From: Lachnospiraceae oral taxon 107 str. F0167
Lineage (GTDB): Bacteria > Bacillota > Clostridia > Lachnospirales > Lachnospiraceae
Direction of reading: 5' to 3'
Length of the DNA stretch: 64,000 bases
Assembly: GCA_000209465.1 (NCBI GenBank)
Contig: GL890583.1
Span: 257,573 to 321,572, forward strand
Shown: one piece after another, positions 27,820 through 36,290 of the stretch
Position numbering within the stretch: the first letter of the stretch is position 1
How the letters are laid out: each line of letters starts with the position of its first letter
Program-made: the position numbers and the translations under genes
The notes under the pieces: generated by a model
Databases searched by the model: none
The model's input: the letters and a program-made list of their open reading frames with translations, nothing else
What the model was told of the DNA's origin: nothing

Positions 27820-27860
27820 TAACATTTATAGTACAAAAATGATGCAATAAGTGTTATAAT
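27820..27860. repeat. 41-bp direct repeat, left copy
   Basis: Identical over 41 bases to 30018-30058. The copies directly abut the ends of the IS element, so they are best read as an unusually long target-site duplication. Confidence 0.8.
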
Positions 27861-27885
27861 CCCGTCTTCAACAGTTTAAGAAAAC

Positions 27886-27930
27886 AAAAATGCCTTAAGC
27901 CCTTGTAAAATAAGAGCTTTTGGCATTTTT
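27886..27930 (-). terminator. Terminator after the IS1634-like transposase
   Basis: AAAAATGCC (27886-27894) pairs with GGCATTTTT (27922-27930), with GC/GC extending inside a mismatch. T-runs exist on both strands, so it should work in both directions. Confidence 0.65.
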
Positions 27931-27977
27931 TATTACTAGAAATGTTGTATGGACTTCTCATTTATGCACAAAATATT

Positions 27978-29873
27978 TCACAAAATTTTCTTTATTTTTT
28001 TGTGCAATTCTTTGGGTTGATAATACTTTCTGTCCAGTTTCAGGTCATAAATGGCATTTAATGCGTTAAGCGTCTGTGAGCCTTTATATGTTGACATATA
28101 GTACATATCTTGTACATTGGATACCTTCATGTTTTGTAACGTTTCTATTATATTCGATGTTGTGAAATGCTTTTTTCCTGTTTTCAGCTTTGCCCCATAT
28201 TCATCAAGCTGAGCTTCCAGCAATCTGTAAACAAGAAGTGCAGTGTAACAGATCATAAAGTGGGCAGTGATGCGTTCTCTTGTTTGATGAAAAACAGGTC
28301 TTGCACACAGGTTAGTTTTCATTATTCTGAAACAGTCTTCTATTTTGTAACGCTTCTCATTAATAGATAAAATGCTATGTATAAACTCTGCCTCAGACTC
28401 ATTTTTATCCATTTGAAGATTTGTTGCAATGGCATAGTACCCATCATATTTTTCTTCCTGATTTATTCTTTCCTGATCCAGTTCATATTCATCCTTTACA
28501 TCTGCTGACGACTTATGATTCCTTTTAATAAAACGAGTCACATCGTGTGGTCCTTTCTTATAGGATTGAGGATCAATGTTTTCAAGGAGTCGTTTAGCTC
28601 GTTCTATCTGATTGTTTCTTATATTCCGCTGATATTCCATCATTTTCCTGGAAAAGGTAACAACAATAGTCTGCTTGAGTATGGCTTTTGATTTGACAGT
28701 TTTTGTTCTTCCATTTTTGTATAATTTCTTCTCTGTAAGACCGACATCCACTGCTCGATCAGCTGTCAATATTTTAAAGACTCGGTCATCGTAGAGAGAA
28801 CGGTTGTTTTCATCAAACCTATCAAATGTCTTCATGTATTCGATAGATGCAGCTTTTCCATCAGAAAGTAGGTGGTAATCAGAGTCATTAAATACAGCGG
28901 TCTGCAAAACATCTGAAAGTTTTTTTACAGACTGAGTAACAATAAAGGCTCGTCCTCCCATACTGTTAAAAAGTCGTATATCAATGGAATTTAGTCCGGC
29001 ATCAGCACAATAGATAAACTTTTTACCTTTGAACATTTGCGTTATCTTCTTTTCAAGAGGGATAGCAAGCGTTTGTTCACTTTCAGATCCTGAAGCCATA
29101 CATATTGAGATGGGAATTCCTTTTGCATCAATGAAAAGCCCCATTTCTACAAGCGGGTTGGGACGATGTTCCTTTGAAGGACCATAAAGTCTAAATCCTT
29201 TAAGAATCTCACCTGTCACTTCATCTACAATAACATCTTCGGTTTCAGTTTCAAAATAATAATTAGTACAGTCAAAGTAACAGATTGATTGATCTCTTTT
29301 TATAATATTTCCACTTTGTTCGTATAGGTAAGAGATATACTCATCATAGTTCCTATAAAGAATATCCATAGTATGAAGAATGTGTTGGTATCCAAAAGAA
29401 GGTTGCTCAAAGTATCGGTCAAGGCGGTCATATGTTCCAAGTTTAGAGTGTGGGTCCAGAATTCTTGCAAATGTTAGAAATCGATTTACCTCATTAGGAT
29501 CAAATGTAACCTTTGACCCGTCAGTAACCTTTTTAAAAAAGTCATTAACATTTAGCTTATGATAAATGGCTTGTAGGAAGAAGTAACCAATATCGAGGTT
29601 TGTAGATTCTGACACAATCGAATCAGAGGCTAATACTTTTTCAGAGAAGTCAATCTTTTGTTCCATAGAAATTTTTCCGTTTTTCTGCTGTTCATTTGCT
29701 TTTTCAACCTGTTGTTTTGCATAACTCAGGGGGTCCTCAATTCCCTGAGCAAGCAGTTCGGAATGCTTTCCAATTCGTGAGACATTTCTGGTGGAAGTTT
29801 TCTTACCGTTTCTAAAACCAACCTGAATAAAGTAGGTTGGATCTTTTGATTTCCTGTCGTAGTTTAGTTTCAT
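27978..29873 (-). CDS. IS1634-family DDE transposase
   Basis: Cut-and-paste type transposase of the IS4-related IS1634 group. I choose ATG at 29871-29873 (MKLNYDRKSKDPTYFIQVG), the usual family N-terminus, about 631 residues; an upstream in-frame start at 29933 adds 20 hydrophobic residues of doubtful meaning. No strong ribosome binding site is visible for either. Catalytic candidates: first Asp in CYFDCTNYYFE, second Asp in YCADAGLNSID, Glu in YKIEDCFRIMK late in the protein. Frame intact over its whole length, so the element may still be active. Confidence 0.88.
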   Translation of the reverse strand: MKLNYDRKSKDPTYFIQVGFRNGKKTSTRNVSRIGKHSELLAQGIEDPLSYAKQQVEKANEQQKNGKISMEQKIDFSEKVLASDSIVSESTNLDIGYFFLQAIYHKLNVNDFFKKVTDGSKVTFDPNEVNRFLTFARILDPHSKLGTYDRLDRYFEQPSFGYQHILHTMDILYRNYDEYISYLYEQSGNIIKRDQSICYFDCTNYYFETETEDVIVDEVTGEILKGFRLYGPSKEHRPNPLVEMGLFIDAKGIPISICMASGSESEQTLAIPLEKKITQMFKGKKFIYCADAGLNSIDIRLFNSMGGRAFIVTQSVKKLSDVLQTAVFNDSDYHLLSDGKAASIEYMKTFDRFDENNRSLYDDRVFKILTADRAVDVGLTEKKLYKNGRTKTVKSKAILKQTIVVTFSRKMMEYQRNIRNNQIERAKRLLENIDPQSYKKGPHDVTRFIKRNHKSSADVKDEYELDQERINQEEKYDGYYAIATNLQMDKNESEAEFIHSILSINEKRYKIEDCFRIMKTNLCARPVFHQTRERITAHFMICYTALLVYRLLEAQLDEYGAKLKTGKKHFTTSNIIETLQNMKVSNVQDMYYMSTYKGSQTLNALNAIYDLKLDRKYYQPKELHKKIKKIL

Positions 29874-29947
29874 ATATTTATTATACAACAACATACAACA
29901 TAATACAACATAAAAATAAAAAGATTTTGACAAAGAAAGACATAGAA

Positions 29948-29969
29948 AAAGCCGCAGGAATGCGGCTTT
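29948..29969 (-). terminator. Anti-read-through hairpin upstream of the transposase
   Basis: AAAGCCGCA/TGCGGCTTT with a GGAA loop. Read on the minus strand it ends in five T, so it would terminate transcription entering the element from outside, a common protective feature of IS elements. Confidence 0.6.
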
Positions 29970-30017
29970 GAAGACAATTTTAATGTTTTTATTTTAGTAG
30001 TAACTGTTGAAGACCCG

Positions 30018-30058
30018 TAACATTTATAGTACAAAAATGATGCAATAAGTGTTATAAT
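30018..30058. repeat. 41-bp direct repeat, right copy
   Basis: Second copy of 27820-27860, directly adjoining the right inverted repeat of the IS1634-like element. Confidence 0.8.
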
Positions 30059-30208
30059 GTAAGTATTATGGAAGACAGTTTGGGTGTATAAATGCCATTT
30101 TATGGCATTACAAATAAGTGGACTTTAATCGAATTTTTTAAGTGTAGGACTAATTTCCACTTGTAAAATACCATTATGAGACACCCCGGCAGCTACCCAT
30201 AATTAGAG

Positions 30209-30497
30209 TTATCTATTTTTCAGAAGATAGGGTTTTAAAACAATCCTATCTTTTTCAATTTCCTCTATACCATATGCTATAAGTTTTTCATAGAGGTCAG
30301 GATACATAAAGGATGCAACCTCTAAAGGACTCCTGCCACCAAATTTTTCAACGGGTGCTGAGTTTATATGGCTTAGTACAATGTTAAGTGCATCTTGATC
30401 AGTTAACCCAAGAGATGCTAAGTCCGTCTGCTTTGGAAGTATATACCGTAGTCTTATGTGGTTGTTTTCTAAAGATCCTTTTTGTCTGGAGATAAAT
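30209..30497 (-). pseudogene. IS30-family transposase remnant (C-terminal end)
   Basis: Minus-strand reading gives about 95 codons ending at TAA (30209-30211), with QKGSLENNHIRLRYILPK, LSHINSAPVEKFGGRSPLEV and a final VLKPYLLKNR. This matches the C-terminus of IS30 transposases and, at lower identity, the intact IS30 protein at 53158-54414 (VENNHNYVRNILP, FSHINSVPRKVLGGRTPYDV). The 5' two thirds are missing; the homology stops next to the yicC promoter. An AATGCCAT/ATGGCATT hairpin at 30091-30109 may be part of its old end. Not identical to the other copy, so a separate old insertion. Confidence 0.75.
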
Positions 30498-30524
30498 TAT
30501 TGCTAAATTATTATATTCCGTTTC

Positions 30525-30553
30525 TTGACTTGCAAAAGATAAAAAAGTATAAT
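30525..30553 (+). promoter_or_regulatory. Sigma-A promoter of the yicC-gmk-rpoZ operon
   Basis: TTGACT (30525-30530), 17-base spacer, perfect TATAAT (30548-30553), 38 bases before the yicC start. The best promoter in the window by consensus. Confidence 0.8.
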
Positions 30554-30591
30554 TAAACCCATATGTCATAAACCTGAATGGAGATAAAACA

Positions 30592-31470
30592 TTGATAAAG
30601 AGTATGACAGGCTTTGGTAGAGCCGAAGAAATAACGGGTGATTATAAACTGTCTATAGAGATTAAGTCTGTAAATCACAGATATTTGGATCTGAATATAA
30701 AAATGCCAAGAAGATTTTTCCCCTTTGAAGCTGAGATAAGAAATATTGTAAAAGAATATGTTTCAAGGGGCAAAGTAGACCTTTTTATAAACTATCTGGA
30801 TTTTAAAGATAAGGCAGGCGGAGTATATCTGAATAAAAATATAGTGGAAAAGTATTTGGATATAGGGAATGAGCTCTGTGAGGATTATAATATATTTGAT
30901 GATTTAAAGGTATCGCATATATTAAATCTTCCGGATGTGATAAGCATTGATGAGCCGAAGCTGGATGAGGAAGAGATAAAGGCGATTTTATTTAAGGTAT
31001 TAAAAAATGCCTGTACTTCATTTTATAATACAAGATTGGCAGAGGGTGAAAAGCTCTTTGAAGATGTAAATTCAAAGATTGAACTGCTTTTATCCACCAC
31101 AAAGGATATCCAGGACAGATACCCTGCGGTTTTGGAAGAATATAAGAGTAAGCTTATATTAAAGGTAAATGAACTTTTAAACGGTGCAAGTATTGAGGAT
31201 AACAGGATTGCTACGGAAGTGACTCTTTATGCGGATAAAATCTGTGTGGATGAGGAGGTCGTAAGACTTATCAGCCATATAAATGCAATGTCGGATGAGA
31301 TGAAACTTGATACAGGTATTGGAAGAAAACTCGATTTCCTTGCTCAGGAGATGAATCGAGAGGCAAATACCATTCTTTCAAAATCAACTGATTTAAATAT
31401 TGCAAACTATGCTATAATATTAAAAACGGAAATAGAGAAAATAAGGGAACAGATTCAAAACATAGAATAG
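30592..31470 (+). CDS. yicC: YicC/YloC-family endoribonuclease
   Basis: 292 residues. YicC/YloC proteins are endoribonucleases of the stress-induced type; family N-terminus (M)IKSMTGFGRAE and the C-terminal KSTDLNIANYAIILKTEIEKIREQIQNIE region are clear. The start is TTG 30592, needed for the conserved MIKSMTGFGR; TGGAG lies about 10 bases upstream. First gene after a consensus promoter, 7 bases before gmk. The yicC-gmk-rpoZ order is conserved across Firmicutes, so the assignment is firm. Confidence 0.93.
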   Translation: MIKSMTGFGRAEEITGDYKLSIEIKSVNHRYLDLNIKMPRRFFPFEAEIRNIVKEYVSRGKVDLFINYLDFKDKAGGVYLNKNIVEKYLDIGNELCEDYNIFDDLKVSHILNLPDVISIDEPKLDEEEIKAILFKVLKNACTSFYNTRLAEGEKLFEDVNSKIELLLSTTKDIQDRYPAVLEEYKSKLILKVNELLNGASIEDNRIATEVTLYADKICVDEEVVRLISHINAMSDEMKLDTGIGRKLDFLAQEMNREANTILSKSTDLNIANYAIILKTEIEKIREQIQNIE

Positions 31471-31477
31471 AGGAAAT

Positions 31478-32110
31478 ATGACTGATGGAATATTAGTTGT
31501 TGTATCAGGTTTTTCGGGTTCAGGTAAAGGAACGCTGATGAAAAAGCTTGTCTCAGAATATGATAATTATGCATTATCCGTTTCTGCTACAACAAGAACT
31601 CCAAGAACAGGGGAGCAAGAGGGAAGAGAATATTTTTTTAAAAGCAGACAGGAGTTTGAAAAACTCATAGAAAATGACGAATTGATAGAATATGCCGCTT
31701 TTTGTAATAATTACTACGGTACGCCGAGAGATTATGTGCTGGAGCAAAGAAAGAAAGGAAAGGATGTTATTCTTGAGATAGAAGTACAGGGAGCATTAAA
31801 GGTAAAGGGAAAATATCCGGATGCCATGCTTATATTTATCACACCGCCAAATGCCGATATTTTAAAAGACAGGCTTGTAAACCGCGGCACAGAATGTGCG
31901 GATGCAATAAAAGCAAGATTACAACAGGCTGTATGGGAAGCCGGATGTATGGATAAATACGACTATGTACTTATAAATGATGATTTGGACAGAGCCGTAA
32001 AAGAGCTTAATGAAATTATTGTAAAGCGTGGAGCTTTGAAAAAAAATAACACAGAATTTATAGAAAAAATAAAAGATGATTTAAAGACGATTTTTAGGGA
32101 GGAAGAATAA
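31478..32110 (+). CDS. gmk: Guanylate kinase
   Basis: Phosphorylates GMP to GDP. 210 residues. P-loop GFSGSGKGTL at about residues 9-18, GMP-binding STRTPR-like segment (TTRTPRTGEQEGREYFF), lid region RLVNRGTE, and NDDLDRAVKEL near the C-terminus. AGGAAAT precedes ATG 31478. It directly abuts rpoZ (stop at 32110, start at 32111). Confidence 0.96.
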   Translation: MTDGILVVVSGFSGSGKGTLMKKLVSEYDNYALSVSATTRTPRTGEQEGREYFFKSRQEFEKLIENDELIEYAAFCNNYYGTPRDYVLEQRKKGKDVILEIEVQGALKVKGKYPDAMLIFITPPNADILKDRLVNRGTECADAIKARLQQAVWEAGCMDKYDYVLINDDLDRAVKELNEIIVKRGALKKNNTEFIEKIKDDLKTIFREEE

Positions 32111-32356
32111 ATGTTACACCCATCATATAGTGAGCTTATTAATGTTGCAAATGCCGATGTGGATCCGGGAGAGGCACCTGTAGTACAGAGCAGATATTCA
32201 ATAGTTATTGCCAGTGCAAAAAGAGCCAGACAGATTATTGACGGTGATGTACCTGAGGTGAAGGCTGACGGCAAAAAACCGCTGTCAATTGCTGTTGAAG
32301 AACTGTTTGAGCAGAAAGTTAGAATACTAAATGATGATCCTGATAATAAAGCTTAA
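32111..32356 (+). CDS. rpoZ: RNA polymerase omega subunit
   Basis: 81 residues. Small polymerase assembly subunit. Residues 30-50 (VIASAKRARQIIDG) contain the conserved omega motif; KPLSIAVEELFEQKV is the second conserved helix. Follows gmk without a gap, with AGGGAGGAAG before the start. A strong terminator follows. Confidence 0.92.
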   Translation: MLHPSYSELINVANADVDPGEAPVVQSRYSIVIASAKRARQIIDGDVPEVKADGKKPLSIAVEELFEQKVRILNDDPDNKA

Positions 32357-32371
32357 GAATCATTTTGATTT

Positions 32372-32396
32372 GCCATCATTTTTATGATGGCTTTTT
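32372..32396 (+). terminator. Terminator after rpoZ
   Basis: GCCATCAT (32372-32379) pairs with ATGATGGC (32384-32391), TTTT loop, then TTTTT. rimO starts 37 bases later. Confidence 0.85.
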
Positions 32397-32432
32397 ATTA
32401 ATATCAGGAAAGATTTATATTGAAAGGTTTAT

Positions 32433-33755
32433 ATGAAGATGTCGATGGTGTCACTGGGATGTGACAAAAACACTGTGGATTCAGAGATGATGCTGGGTCT
32501 TATGAATGAAAAAGGATTTGAATATACCGATATAGATGAAGAAGCCGAGGTAATGATAATAAATACCTGCGGTTTTATACAATCCGCAAAGGAAGAGAGC
32601 ATAAATGCAATCCTTGATGCGGCAAGACTTAAAGAGGATGGTGCTCTGAAAGCATTGATAGTGACAGGATGTCTTGCTCAAAGATATAAGGATGAGATAA
32701 TAAAGGAGATACCTGAGGTAGACGCATTACTTGGAACATCAAGTTTTGATAAAATAGTTGAAACTGTTGAGGATGTGCTTGGCGGAGAGATAAAAAATGA
32801 ATTTCTTGACCTTGACAGACTGCCGTCAATTTCAAATAAAAGAAAAAACTCCACAGGAGGATACTATGCCTATCTAAAGATAGCGGAGGGATGTAATAAG
32901 AATTGTACTTATTGTATTATTCCGTCACTTAGGGGAAATTACAGAAGTTATCCTATGGATGATTTAATAACACAGGCAAAGGATCTGGCGGCTCAGGGAA
33001 TAAAGGAGCTTATTCTTGTAGCTCAGGAGACCACACTTTACGGAGTGGATCTATATGGCGAGAAAACCCTGCCAAAGCTTTTAAAAGAGCTTGCGAAAGT
33101 GTCAGGTATAGAATGGATCAGGATATTATATTGTTATCCTGAGGAGATTACAGACGAACTTATAGATGTGATAGCAAATGAGGAAAAAGTCTGCAAATAT
33201 CTTGATATACCTATACAGCATGCTTCCGACAATATTTTAAGAAGAATGGCAAGAAGAACCACACATGATGATTTGGTGAGTATTATAGGAAAGCTCAGAA
33301 AAAATATACCGGGTATTACTCTTAGAACCACTATAATTTCAGGATTCCCCGGAGAAACTGAAAAAGATCTTGAAACGGTAATCAAATTTATAAAGGAAAT
33401 GAAATTTGAAAGACTTGGAGTTTTTACATATAGTGAAGAAGAGGGTACTGTTGCCGCAGGATTTGAAAATCAGATAGATGAAGAGGAAAAAGAGGCAAGA
33501 AGAGACAGAATAATGAGAGTTCAGCAGGAAGTCTCAGAAAACAATCTTTTAAATATGGTCGGAAGGACATTTAAAGTACTTATAGAGGGAAGACTTCCCG
33601 AAGAAAATGTATATATCGGAAGAACTTATATGGATGTTCCGGGAGTTGACGGATATGTTTTTGTAAATACTGATAAAAACTTTATATCCGGAGATTTTTG
33701 CGATGTCATAATCACAGGTTCATCAGAATATGATTTGATAGGAGATGTACTATGA
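32433..33755 (+). CDS. rimO: Ribosomal protein S12 methylthiotransferase
   Basis: 440 residues. Radical-SAM enzyme that adds a methylthio group to an Asp of ribosomal protein S12. N-terminal UPF0004 domain with Cys residues in SLGCDKNTVDSE, NTCGFI and VTGCLAQ binding one cluster; radical-SAM CNKNCTYC (CxxxCxxC) for the other; C-terminal TRAM domain. The VDSEMMLG and CGFIQSAKEESI segments separate RimO from MiaB. Start ATG 32433 lies after GAAAGG. Overlaps pgsA by 4 bases. Confidence 0.95.
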   Translation: MKMSMVSLGCDKNTVDSEMMLGLMNEKGFEYTDIDEEAEVMIINTCGFIQSAKEESINAILDAARLKEDGALKALIVTGCLAQRYKDEIIKEIPEVDALLGTSSFDKIVETVEDVLGGEIKNEFLDLDRLPSISNKRKNSTGGYYAYLKIAEGCNKNCTYCIIPSLRGNYRSYPMDDLITQAKDLAAQGIKELILVAQETTLYGVDLYGEKTLPKLLKELAKVSGIEWIRILYCYPEEITDELIDVIANEEKVCKYLDIPIQHASDNILRRMARRTTHDDLVSIIGKLRKNIPGITLRTTIISGFPGETEKDLETVIKFIKEMKFERLGVFTYSEEEGTVAAGFENQIDEEEKEARRDRIMRVQQEVSENNLLNMVGRTFKVLIEGRLPEENVYIGRTYMDVPGVDGYVFVNTDKNFISGDFCDVIITGSSEYDLIGDVL

Positions 33756-34291
33756 ATTTGCCAAACAAACTGACAGTTCTAAGAGTATTATTGATACCTT
33801 TTTTTGTGGCAAGCCTTTTGTATAAAGCCGGAGAAGATTATAATTTCAGAATAATTGCACTTATAATATTTATTATTGCGGCACTTACAGATACTCTTGA
33901 CGGTATGATTGCAAGAAAATATAGTCTTATCACCGATTTCGGCAAGTTTATGGATCCTTTGGCGGATAAGGTTTTGGTTTGTTCGGGGCTTATCTGCTTT
34001 GTAGAGCTTAGACAATTAAGCTCGGTTATAGTACTTACAGTTATTGCAAGGGAATTTATTATAAGCGGTATAAGGCTTGTAGCATCAGATAACGGAGTAG
34101 TTATTGCAGCGGCAATGTCCGGTAAATTAAAGACTGTAGTACAGATGATTACAGTGATTTTACTTATAATGAATCTGCCACAGCTGAGTCTTGTAACAAA
34201 TATATGCATTATTTTAATGTTGTTCCTTACAATTTTCTCTTTATGTGAGTATATTATAAAGAATAAGAATGTTATAATGAGTAGTAAATAA
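33752..34291 (+). CDS. pgsA: CDP-diacylglycerol--glycerol-3-phosphate 3-phosphatidyltransferase
   Basis: 179 residues, makes phosphatidylglycerophosphate in the membrane. N-terminus MNLPNKLTVLRVLLIPFF is family-typical. Catalytic CDP-alcohol phosphotransferase motif DTLDGMIARKYSLITDFGKFMD, with the four Asp residues present. Four or more membrane segments. ATGA overlap with rimO. 23 bases before the cinA-like gene. Confidence 0.94.
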   Translation: MNLPNKLTVLRVLLIPFFVASLLYKAGEDYNFRIIALIIFIIAALTDTLDGMIARKYSLITDFGKFMDPLADKVLVCSGLICFVELRQLSSVIVLTVIAREFIISGIRLVASDNGVVIAAAMSGKLKTVVQMITVILLIMNLPQLSLVTNICIILMLFLTIFSLCEYIIKNKNVIMSSK

Positions 34292-34313
34292 AGCATTATG
34301 TAAAGGAGTAGAA

Positions 34314-35042
34314 ATGGATACTATTACCAGAAACAAAACGATAAAACTTATTGGAATAAATGAAGCCGAGATAAGAACTTCTATTTCAGACTTAATAGAT
34401 AATGAAAATGTAAATATTGAAATAAAGCCTTTTGATGCAAAGACATATATAATTCTTACAGCAAGTGCCGACAGTGAAGAGGCGGCAAAGGATCTCATAA
34501 AGCCTGTATCAAAGGATATAAAAAAGAGATTTGGCAATTATATCTACTCAACAAAGGAAAAGATTTCACTTGAGATGAGTGTGGTAAATCTTCTTGAGAA
34601 AAACGAGCTTACAATATCCACAGCGGAATCCTGCACAGGTGGGCTTTTGGCAGGAAGGATAATAAATGTACCCGGAGTGTCGGATGTATATAAAGAGGGA
34701 TTTATTACATATACAAATAAATCAAAAAGAAAGACCTTGGGAGTAAATAAATCTACATTAAAAAAATACGGTGCGGTAAGTATGCAAACAGCCAAGGAGA
34801 TGGCATTCGGTGCCGCACTTGAAGCGGATACTGATGTAAGTATATCTGTTACAGGTATTGCAGGCCCTGACGGGGGTACTGATGAAAAGCCTGTCGGTCT
34901 TGTATATATCGGTGTATGCATAAAGGACAGTGTACATGTAGAGGAATTCAGATTTTCGGGAGACAGGGCAAATGTAAGGGAGCAAACAGTAGTTTCGGCT
35001 CTTGGACTTGCAAGAAAATGCATTTTGGAACATTTTTCTTAA
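34314..35042 (+). CDS. cinA: CinA-family protein lacking the N-terminal molybdopterin-like domain
   Basis: 242 residues instead of about 410. It starts in the KH-like linker (TRNKTIKLIGINEAEIRTSISDLI) and continues into a complete C-terminal amidohydrolase domain: TAESCTGGLLAGRI, SVTGIAGPDGG and KPVGLVYIGV. The C-terminal domain deamidates nicotinamide mononucleotide in family members. The N-terminal MoaB-like ADP-ribose/FAD-pyrophosphatase domain is absent, and no coding remnant lies in the 22 bases before ATG 34314, which has AAAGGAG. A genuine short form or ancestral deletion is possible. Confidence 0.88.
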   Translation: MDTITRNKTIKLIGINEAEIRTSISDLIDNENVNIEIKPFDAKTYIILTASADSEEAAKDLIKPVSKDIKKRFGNYIYSTKEKISLEMSVVNLLEKNELTISTAESCTGGLLAGRIINVPGVSDVYKEGFITYTNKSKRKTLGVNKSTLKKYGAVSMQTAKEMAFGAALEADTDVSISVTGIAGPDGGTDEKPVGLVYIGVCIKDSVHVEEFRFSGDRANVREQTVVSALGLARKCILEHFS

Positions 35043-35066
35043 GAAAGGTTAATATCAAGGTAGGAT

Positions 35067-35378
35067 ATGGTATTTTCAAAAAAAATATATCTTTCACCGG
35101 ATATAAAAAAAGACTATAGAAAATATATGAGATCACTGAAGATGAATAAATCAGGATTTTTATTATACCTGGTTGTATTTCTTGAGGGAGAAAACAGTCT
35201 TTCTTTGGTACATAATTCTATCTTTTTAAATAATTACAGGAAAAGTGACGCTCTTATAGTGGGACTTGCACTGGGTAAAAAAGCGGGAATAAATCTTATT
35301 GGGAATATAGTGGAAGATACCTATAAGAAAAGAAATGATTTTGAGTATTATAGCTTTTTTAAATCGGAGGAAGCATGA
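35067..35378 (+). CDS. Conserved-looking hypothetical protein
   Basis: 103 residues, basic, mixed charge; N-terminus MVFSKKIYLSPDIKKDYRKYM. No signal peptide; one weakly hydrophobic stretch (GFLLYLVVFLEG, about residues 30-41). I do not recognise a family. It lies between cinA and a DUF2953-like gene, overlapping the latter by 4 bases, so it is a real operon member. GGTAGGATATG gives a modest ribosome site. Confidence 0.7.
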   Translation: MVFSKKIYLSPDIKKDYRKYMRSLKMNKSGFLLYLVVFLEGENSLSLVHNSIFLNNYRKSDALIVGLALGKKAGINLIGNIVEDTYKKRNDFEYYSFFKSEEA

Positions 35379-36255
35379 TTGGTATAATACTTTCAGTTGT
35401 AAAAATATTGGGAATTATCATCCTTGCCATACTTGCTCTCGCTTTGCTTATTATATTGATGGTACTTTTTATTCCGGTAAGATATAAGGGTAAAATTTAT
35501 TTTAAGGAAGTGCCGGATATTGAACTTAGTATAACATGGTTTTTTAAGTTTTTATCTATTTCTGTTAAATATACAAAGAGGCTTGATATACTGGCAAAGC
35601 TTGGTTGGTTTTTTAGGGTATATTCAAATAATGAAGAAGAACTGCTTATAGAAGATAATGAAAAAAATGCTGAAGTTGATAAGACGGAGAATAAAAAAAT
35701 AAAGAAAAAAAATTCTTCAGACAATGATATAGATGTTCAAGATATAGACAGTGATGATATACAAAGCATTAAAAATAAGCAAAGAATAAAAGCATTGGAG
35801 CAGGAAGAAAAAAAACAGACAAAAAAAATAGGAAAAAAGCCGAACAGAGAAGAAAAGAACGCTCGGATAAAAGTTCTGAAAAGGAGAGCAAACTTGATAA
35901 GCTGATAAATAAAATAAAGGATTTACATTATCTTATAAGCGATGAGGAAAATAAGCGGATACTGATAATTATGCTTGAAAAAACTAAAAACTTGTTGGTT
36001 CATATATTGCCAAAAAAGATTGTAGGATATTTTAAATTCGGTTTTGAGGATCCTTCAACAACAGGACAGGTTTTGGAGGTTGTAGCGATATTTTATCCTC
36101 TATACAGGGATGATTTTAAAATTGTACCTATGTTCTATGATGAGGTAATAGAGGTGGATATATCTTTTAAAGGAAGACTGAGAATTTTTTATGCCGCTTA
36201 TATCGCTTTGATTTTGTGGTTAAATAAGAAAAAATTGAGAAAAAGGCCCGAATAA
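35375..36255 (+). pseudogene. DUF2953-like membrane protein, frame broken in a poly-A run
   Basis: Frame 1 (35375-35905, 176 codons) begins with a membrane segment (residues 5-32) and the DUF2953-like PVRYKGKIYF...ELSITWFFKFLSISVKYTKRL, then a Lys/Glu/Asp-rich linker. The rest of the protein is in another frame from about 35812 to 36255, with FKFGFEDPSTTGQVLEVVAIFYPLYRDDFKIVP, which is the second half of the DUF2953 family. The frames join if one A is added to one of the runs at 35808-35815 (A8) or 35821-35828 (A8); equivalently, a -1 slip there makes the full protein. Could be a real mutation, programmed slippage or a sequencing error. A GCCC/GGGC hairpin overlaps the stop at 36246-36263. 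Confidence 0.72.
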
Positions 36256-36290
36256 GGGCTTTTATTCTTAGATAAGGATATGTTGGAAGA

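Larger units (their letters stand above)
27861..30017 (-). mobile_element. IS1634-like insertion sequence
   Basis: 2,157 bp between 41-bp direct repeats. The ends match over 16 bases as inverted repeats with two mismatches (outer CCCG on the left versus CGGG on the right, then TCTTCAACAGTT). One transposase gene on the minus strand. Hairpins lie inside both ends: AAAAATGCC (27886-27894)/GGCATTTTT (27922-27930) after the transposase, and AAAGCCGCA (29948-29956)/TGCGGCTTT (29961-29969) before it; the latter is followed by five T on the minus strand and would stop incoming transcription. Long variable target duplications are known for IS1634. Confidence 0.82.

Noticed and set aside
34544-35023. 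159-codon minus-strand frame
   Set aside because: Antisense to the conserved cinA-like gene, low complexity in Ser/Thr/Phe, no ribosome site; a shadow of codon bias.
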